NCBI GenBank assembly: GCA_902481695.1
Contig: CABSXY010000145.1
Coordinates: forward strand, 1-5,125
Direction of reading: 5' to 3'
DNA length: 5,125 nucleotides
Source: an uncultured Haemophilus sp.
GTDB lineage: Bacteria; Pseudomonadota; Gammaproteobacteria; Enterobacterales; Pasteurellaceae
Each line of letters starts with the position of its first letter. The stretch's first letter is position 1. The notes beneath the pieces were generated by a model. It was not told the DNA's origin, did no database searches, and saw only the letters and a program-made list of their open reading frames with translations. Both the position numbers and the translations under genes were made by a program. This document shows positions 3,628-5,125 of the stretch, one piece after another.

Positions 3628-5125
3628 CTAGCCTTTTAAAATTGCTCGCAGACGATCGAGCTGACTCGATGTTTGTTGTTGCTTCTGCTCTACTGTCAAT
3701 TTTGGTTTATCTTTTTCCCATTGCACATCATCTTGCGGTAACTCTGCTAGAAAACGGCTTGGCTCTGGGCGAATTAACTCACCAAACTGACGTCTTTCAC
3801 GACAAAGAGAAAAAGTCAGTGTTTGTTGTGCTCGCGTAATGCCCACATAAGCTAGACGACGCTCTTCCTCTACATTATCTTCATCAATACTGGTTTGATG
3901 AGGCAAAATCCCCTCTTCCATACCGATTAAATACACATGGTGAAACTCTAAGCCTTTGGAGGCGTGCAATGTCATTAATTGCACTTGATCACTCTCGTCA
4001 TCATCTTCACCTCGCTCCATCATATCGCGCAAGGTTAAACGGGTAACCACTTGATTTAAATTCATTGGCTCATTCACTTCATCGCCTTTGAGCATCTCCT
4101 CTACCCAGCTAAATAAGGTTGCCACGTTTTTACTTTGCATTTCGGCAGCTTTCGGGCTGGTGGCATATTCATACAAATATTCTTCGTAATGCAAGGAAGA
4201 AAGTAAAGAACGCACAGCGGTTTCAGGATCGGAACGTAAACTTTGATCGTTCAACTCCACAATCCAACGACCAAATTTTTGCAACGCATCATAGGCTTTT
4301 GGCGTGACTCGTTGCATCAGTTCAAACTCAAAAATCGCCTCAAATAAGCTGATATGTTTTTCCTGTGCCAGCTCGCCTAATTTTTGTAGAGTTGCTGTAC
4401 CAATTTCCCGTTTTGGTGTATTCACGATACGCAAAAAGGCTGCATCATCATCTTGATTCACCAACAAACGCAAGTAGGCCATCATGTCCTTAATTTCAGC
4501 ACGGGAGAAAAAAGATGTTCCGCCAGAAATTTTGTACGGAATGCGGTTTTGCATCAGCACTTTTTCTAATAGACGCGATTGATGATTACCGCGATATAAA
4601 ATGGCATAATCCTTGAATTTGGTTTTACGGCTAAAACGATGAGCGATTAATTCCGCCACAATCCGTTCGGCTTCATGCTCTTCATTCTTCGCCTCAATCA
4701 CTTGCAGTTTTTCACCTTCGCCCAAGTTGGAAAAAAGCTTTTTATCGAACACGTGCTCGTTGTTATCAATCAAAATGTTGGCACAATGCAAAATACGATG
4801 AGTAGAACGGTAATTTTGTTCTAATTTAATGACTTGCAAACGTGGAAAATCATCACGCAAGCGCACCATATTTTGTGGACGAGCACCTCGCCAAGAATAA
4901 ATGGATTGGTCATCATCGCCTACTACGGTAAAACAAGCTCTATTGCCAACCAGTAATTTGATGAGTTCATATTGGCTAGTGTTGGTATCTTGATATTCAT
5001 CCACCAACAGATAGCGAATTTTCTCCTGCCATTTTGACCGCACTTCTTCGTTCTGCTTGAAAAGTAAAGTTGGCAACATAATCAAATCATCAAAATCCAA
5101 CGCATTATAAGCACGGATTTGCGCC
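3628..5125 (-). CDS. rep: ATP-dependent DNA helicase Rep, C-terminal part (5' end outside window)
   Basis: Rep is a 3'-5' superfamily 1A helicase that travels with the replisome and helps forks pass protein roadblocks. The frame is open to the right edge and gives 498 residues; E. coli Rep is 673, so about 175 N-terminal residues, including the Walker A P-loop, are missing. Motifs by visible residue: II VDEYQDT (41-47), III GDDDQSIYSWRGA (69-81), IV LEQNYRS (101-107), V LMTLHASKGLEF (383-394) and VI RRLAYVGITRA (422-432). NEEHEAER, KISGGTSFFSR, NTPKREIG and ELPQDD match E. coli Rep as I remember it and separate it from UvrD. The C-terminal tail (after about residue 466) is Gln/Lys-rich and poorly conserved. 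A TTG at 5100-5098 is internal (…AYNALDFDD…), not the start. An uptake sequence is embedded at 5037-5045. Confidence 0.96.
   Translation of the reverse strand, partial: AQIRAYNALDFDDLIMLPTLLFKQNEEVRSKWQEKIRYLLVDEYQDTNTSQYELIKLLVGNRACFTVVGDDDQSIYSWRGARPQNMVRLRDDFPRLQVIKLEQNYRSTHRILHCANILIDNNEHVFDKKLFSNLGEGEKLQVIEAKNEEHEAERIVAELIAHRFSRKTKFKDYAILYRGNHQSRLLEKVLMQNRIPYKISGGTSFFSRAEIKDMMAYLRLLVNQDDDAAFLRIVNTPKREIGTATLQKLGELAQEKHISLFEAIFEFELMQRVTPKAYDALQKFGRWIVELNDQSLRSDPETAVRSLLSSLHYEEYLYEYATSPKAAEMQSKNVATLFSWVEEMLKGDEVNEPMNLNQVVTRLTLRDMMERGEDDDESDQVQLMTLHASKGLEFHHVYLIGMEEGILPHQTSIDEDNVEEERRLAYVGITRAQQTLTFSLCRERRQFGELIRPEPSRFLAELPQDDVQWEKDKPKLTVEQKQQQTSSQLDRLRAILKG
5037..5045 (-). repeat. Uptake signal core within rep coding sequence
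   Basis: AAGTGCGGT on the minus strand is a perfect core, followed by CAAAATGG. It encodes the Glu-Val-Arg-Ser part of NEEVRSKWQ. E. coli Rep has EVRKRW at the same place, so the uptake sequence is accommodated without disturbing a conserved segment. Confidence 0.9.

Noticed and set aside
3642..4307. Two short plus-strand open frames opposite rep
   Set aside because: They are antisense to clearly conserved Rep sequence, with no ribosome site or recognisable product.
5098..5100. TTG as a possible start codon of the helicase
   Set aside because: The frame continues upstream as AQIRAYNA, matching the region before DFDDL in Rep; the gene simply continues beyond the window.

Overview
The window looks like chromosomal DNA from a Pasteurellaceae bacterium, most likely the genus Haemophilus or a close relative. 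It is AT-rich. It carries six perfect copies of the 9-base DNA uptake signal core AAGTGCGGT (the 'Hin' dialect, not the ACAAGCGGT type of the Actinobacillus pleuropneumoniae clade). Its nadR encodes an NadR without the N-terminal helix-turn-helix found in enteric bacteria. No phage, insertion sequence, CRISPR array or other mobile element is visible; this is housekeeping DNA. Layout, left to right: the last 62 codons of dusA (tRNA-dihydrouridine synthase A) run rightward into a hairpin made of two inverted uptake sequences, which also separates it from convergent ribB. ribB (minus strand) encodes 3,4-dihydroxy-2-butanone 4-phosphate synthase and has a long leader holding an FMN riboswitch (RFN element) and a terminator-like hairpin. 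Head-to-head with it, nadR (plus strand) encodes a two-domain NMN adenylyltransferase/ribosylnicotinamide kinase. One base after nadR begins a gene for a calcineurin-like metallophosphoesterase of unknown substrate. Convergent to these is a three-gene tRNA operon on the minus strand, transcribed tRNA-Ser(GCU), tRNA-Arg(ACG), tRNA-Arg(ACG), with a strong promoter and GC-rich discriminator. A second inverted uptake-sequence hairpin then separates the operon from the C-terminal three quarters of rep (minus strand), a UvrD/Rep-family helicase that continues off the right edge. The centre is a pair of divergent units for redox cofactors: ribB for flavins (FMN/FAD) and nadR for NAD salvage from nicotinamide riboside/NMN. 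ribB appears to be controlled by FMN through its leader. nadR lacks a DNA-binding domain, so it should not repress itself as enteric NadR can. The most distinctive observation is that an extended uptake signal sequence lies inside the variable stem of the FMN riboswitch, where it supplies the 5' arm of the predicted helix. No wholly new multi-gene system is evident. The other item of real unknown function is the phosphoesterase coupled to nadR.
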